64,000 bases of DNA, taken from Adineta ricciae (Eukaryota; Rotifera; Eurotatoria; Adinetida; Adinetidae). Every line of letters begins with the position of its first letter. The stretch's first letter is position 1. Shown in pieces: positions 62,219 to 64,000 of the stretch. The position numbers were made by a program, and so were the translations under genes. Location: NCBI GenBank assembly GCA_905250025.1, contig CAJNOJ010000232.1, forward strand, positions 62,001 to 126,000. Direction: 5' to 3'. The notes beneath the pieces are model-generated. The model saw only the letters and a program-made list of their open reading frames with translations, did not search any database and was not told the DNA's origin.

Positions 62219-62701
62219 ATGCGCAAGTCGGCGACAACAATTCTTCCACGTTCATCATCGACCAATTTATCTTCTATTCAACAAAAAAGTCATCCGTCAA
62301 CAACAACAACAACAGCACGATTGCCACATAGTACAAGTCATTATGATTGTCGAAGACTACTACCCACTCAACCGATTCGTCCACGAATGAACTTTTCCAC
62401 AAGTGCAACTACAAAAGAGCTATCTCGTTTGGAACCTATACTCAATCATGACACCGATTCGTTAAAAATTGGCGATCGAATCTATGTGAATGGCCAATGG
62501 TCGGGTATTATATTATACATTGGTGAAACAACGTTAGGGCCTGGTGATTGGGCGGGAGTGATATTGGATGATCCATCGTTTGGCAAAACGAATGGAATCG
62601 TACGTGGCCGGTGTTATTTTCAAACAACGAATAACCGAGGCATATTTTGTCGCTTAACTAAAGTTACTCGAGTGAAACTTTTATCCAATGAACAAAATTG
62701 A
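62219..62701 (+). CDS. CAP-Gly domain protein
   Basis: An intronless 160-residue protein. Residues 1-80 are Ser/Thr-rich and basic, typical of microtubule-binding tails. Residues about 83-155 form a CAP-Gly domain: LKIGDRIYVNGQWSGIILYI, GETTLGPGDWAGVILDDPS, FGKTNGIVRGRCYFQTTNNR and GIFCRLTKVTRVKLL. CAP-Gly domains bind the EEY/F tails of tubulin, EB1 and CLIP170. The core signature GKNDG reads GKTNG here, which may weaken binding. The protein resembles a single-domain CLIP or CAP-Gly-linker fragment; it shares its orientation with the coiled-coil gene upstream, 871 bp away, and could be a separate cistron. Confidence 0.85.
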   Translation: MRKSATTILPRSSSTNLSSIQQKSHPSTTTTTARLPHSTSHYDCRRLLPTQPIRPRMNFSTSATTKELSRLEPILNHDTDSLKIGDRIYVNGQWSGIILYIGETTLGPGDWAGVILDDPSFGKTNGIVRGRCYFQTTNNRGIFCRLTKVTRVKLLSNEQN

Positions 62702-62856
62702 TGAAAGGTGAATGAATGAACGAAGGAAAGGCAAACAAGCAATGAGAAAAAGTGAAAAGAAATGACAAAGAACGTATGCAAAGAATCCCATATTTCGAAC
62801 GCAAAGAATCTACATAAAAGATATCAGATAAGTTAAGTCATTCTCTATTGTTTTTT

Positions 62857-63967
62857 TTACATAATTGAACAGCGTACATTGTGGTTAACATGATGGTGAT
62901 TATTTTTGTGTAGTTTGCTTTTCATTTTACTTTTCTGTTCATGTTTAGGATTACCAAAACGTGTAAATAAACGTGAAAAGTCGTTGAAAAGCGACGAATG
63001 ATGTGAACCATGTTTACAATCTGCGATATAGTCTTTCATAACAGTTGAATTTTGCAGATAATCCTTTTCGTTCGACAATGGAATATGAACATCAATATCA
63101 GACGCGTAAATGTTCTCCTTAACTATTGAAGTATCGTGTTGATTATCATGAAAACGCAAGTTTTTGTGCGGTTGAAATGTTGCTGGTAAAGGATTGCTTA
63201 AACCATATTGAAACCAATTTAGCATCGATACTGGCCGTGTTTGTTGGGTGTCGTAAACGATGTCACTTATGGGTTTACAAAAGCTAAAACTACGAACGTG
63301 TTCGTCTTTTTTATTTGAGCGAAGATTAACTTCGTTTAGCGGCTTTTTCGGGATGGCGTATTCGGATTTATTGTCTACGGGTGGCTTTTCGTTGATGATT
63401 AATTTAGCTGAAAGGATAGGACTGCTTTGTGGAACAGGAATTGATAAAAAAGGATTTTCATAAGTTTTCTCTTCGATTTCTTTCAGTTCTGACGTCTATA
63501 ATGAAACTAATTATGAACGAGAATGAATGGCAGCGAGACTTACGTCGACTTTTTGTGTTTGTGCTTTGCGTATGAGTTCATCCATTGATGGCAATGATGG
63601 AATTAATTCTTTATTCTTTTGAATTAACGATGGTTTTACGTAGATCAACTCCTGATTGGGATTATCTGAACGTAATTTGTGAAATTGTCGATCTAATTCT
63701 TCAGTGACAGATGATTTTTTTGACTTTTTCAAAGATACTGATGATAATACTGGTTTAGTCATCTTTCCTTCAGTTGATTTCGGATTTGACAAAAGACTTT
63801 GTAGTGGTCGTGAATCTTTCGAGTTAAAACTTTCGATGATTCGACGAATTTGTAAACGCTCAAGTGATGTAAAACTCGATTGACTTCGACTACGCGATAT
63901 TGACGATGTTGAATGATGAGTCGAGTTCGAACAAAGACTATCGCGACTTAAATCTCGACGACGAGAA
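62857..63967 (-). CDS. Unknown Ser/Lys-rich protein ending in a CaaX box (5' end outside window)
   Basis: Two exons, 63967-63544 and 63495-62857, give about 354 residues. The upstream limit is an acceptor-like AACATTTAG at 63976-63968 with an in-frame stop beyond it and no ATG, so the protein must begin on an exon past the right edge. The N-terminal part has dense SRSRS-type serines (a possible phospho-region) and a Lys-rich KKSKKSS stretch. The middle contains LPSMDELIRKAQTQ and PISDIVYDTQQTRPVSMLNW. The C-terminus is basic and His/Asn-rich (HKNNHHHVNHNVR) and ends in CSIM, a CaaX box with Met in the last position, the preference of farnesyltransferase. A lipid-anchored membrane protein is inferred; family unknown. 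Confidence 0.6.
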
Positions 63968-64000
63968 CTAAATGTTTTCAAAGAAAAATATTTTCATACA

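Overview
ORGANISM. The window is animal nuclear DNA: AT-rich, with protein genes split by very short GT-AG introns (mostly about 47-65 bp) and no operon-like bacterial features. Gene content is bilaterian (PTB splicing factor, dystrophin-family protein, WNK kinase, GGNBP2, CDIPT, METTL4, ciliary CFAP95). Three things point to a bdelloid rotifer: tiny introns, lineage-specific single-exon 7TM receptors in near-identical pairs, and splice-acceptor sequences sitting directly in front of many start codons, as expected where spliced-leader trans-splicing occurs. The species is not determined. I see no retroelement, DNA transposon, CRISPR array, rRNA or convincing tRNA.

LAYOUT. 1-6.3 kb, minus: a PTBP homologue (RRM1, RRM2 and linker; the rest lies off the left edge or behind a long CU-rich intron), a possible alternative first exon, then CFAP95. 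6.6-9.9 kb, plus: a short dystrophin/dystrobrevin-like protein and SPT4. 10.1-14.5 kb, minus: two 7TM receptor genes sharing a 911-bp tract with about five differences, plus possible receptor remnants. 15.9-18.8 kb, plus: an ASH/PapD-domain protein resembling CEP192/SPD-2. 22.6-27.2 kb, plus: a complete WNK kinase. 27.6-31.6 kb: RNASEH1 (minus) and GGNBP2 (plus), divergent and about 200 bp apart. 33.5-39.4 kb: an Ala/Ser/Asp-rich protein with an eh1-like motif, a secreted NIDO-like protein, a B-box/SPRY-like protein and a Dpy-30-motif protein. 42.8-46.9 kb: a kelch protein, a small zinc-ribbon-like protein, a two-Ig protein and a 66-residue unknown. 48.3-58.6 kb, all minus, in transcription order: a low-complexity nuclear protein, METTL4, CDIPT, mitochondrial IARS2 and mitochondrial MRPL19. 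59.9-64 kb: a coiled-coil/polyQ protein, a CAP-Gly protein and a 5'-truncated gene ending in a CaaX box.

HOW GENES WORK TOGETHER. Most are ordinary housekeeping or structural genes. The clearest functional link is IARS2-MRPL19: two mitochondrial translation genes on one strand with only 49 bp between stop and start, and a strong 3' splice site inside those 49 bp. CDIPT is similarly close behind METTL4 (94 bp). This looks like a trans-spliced polycistron. Exon joins were worked out by eye from splice consensus, reading frame and recalled family sequences; no alignment or expression data were available.
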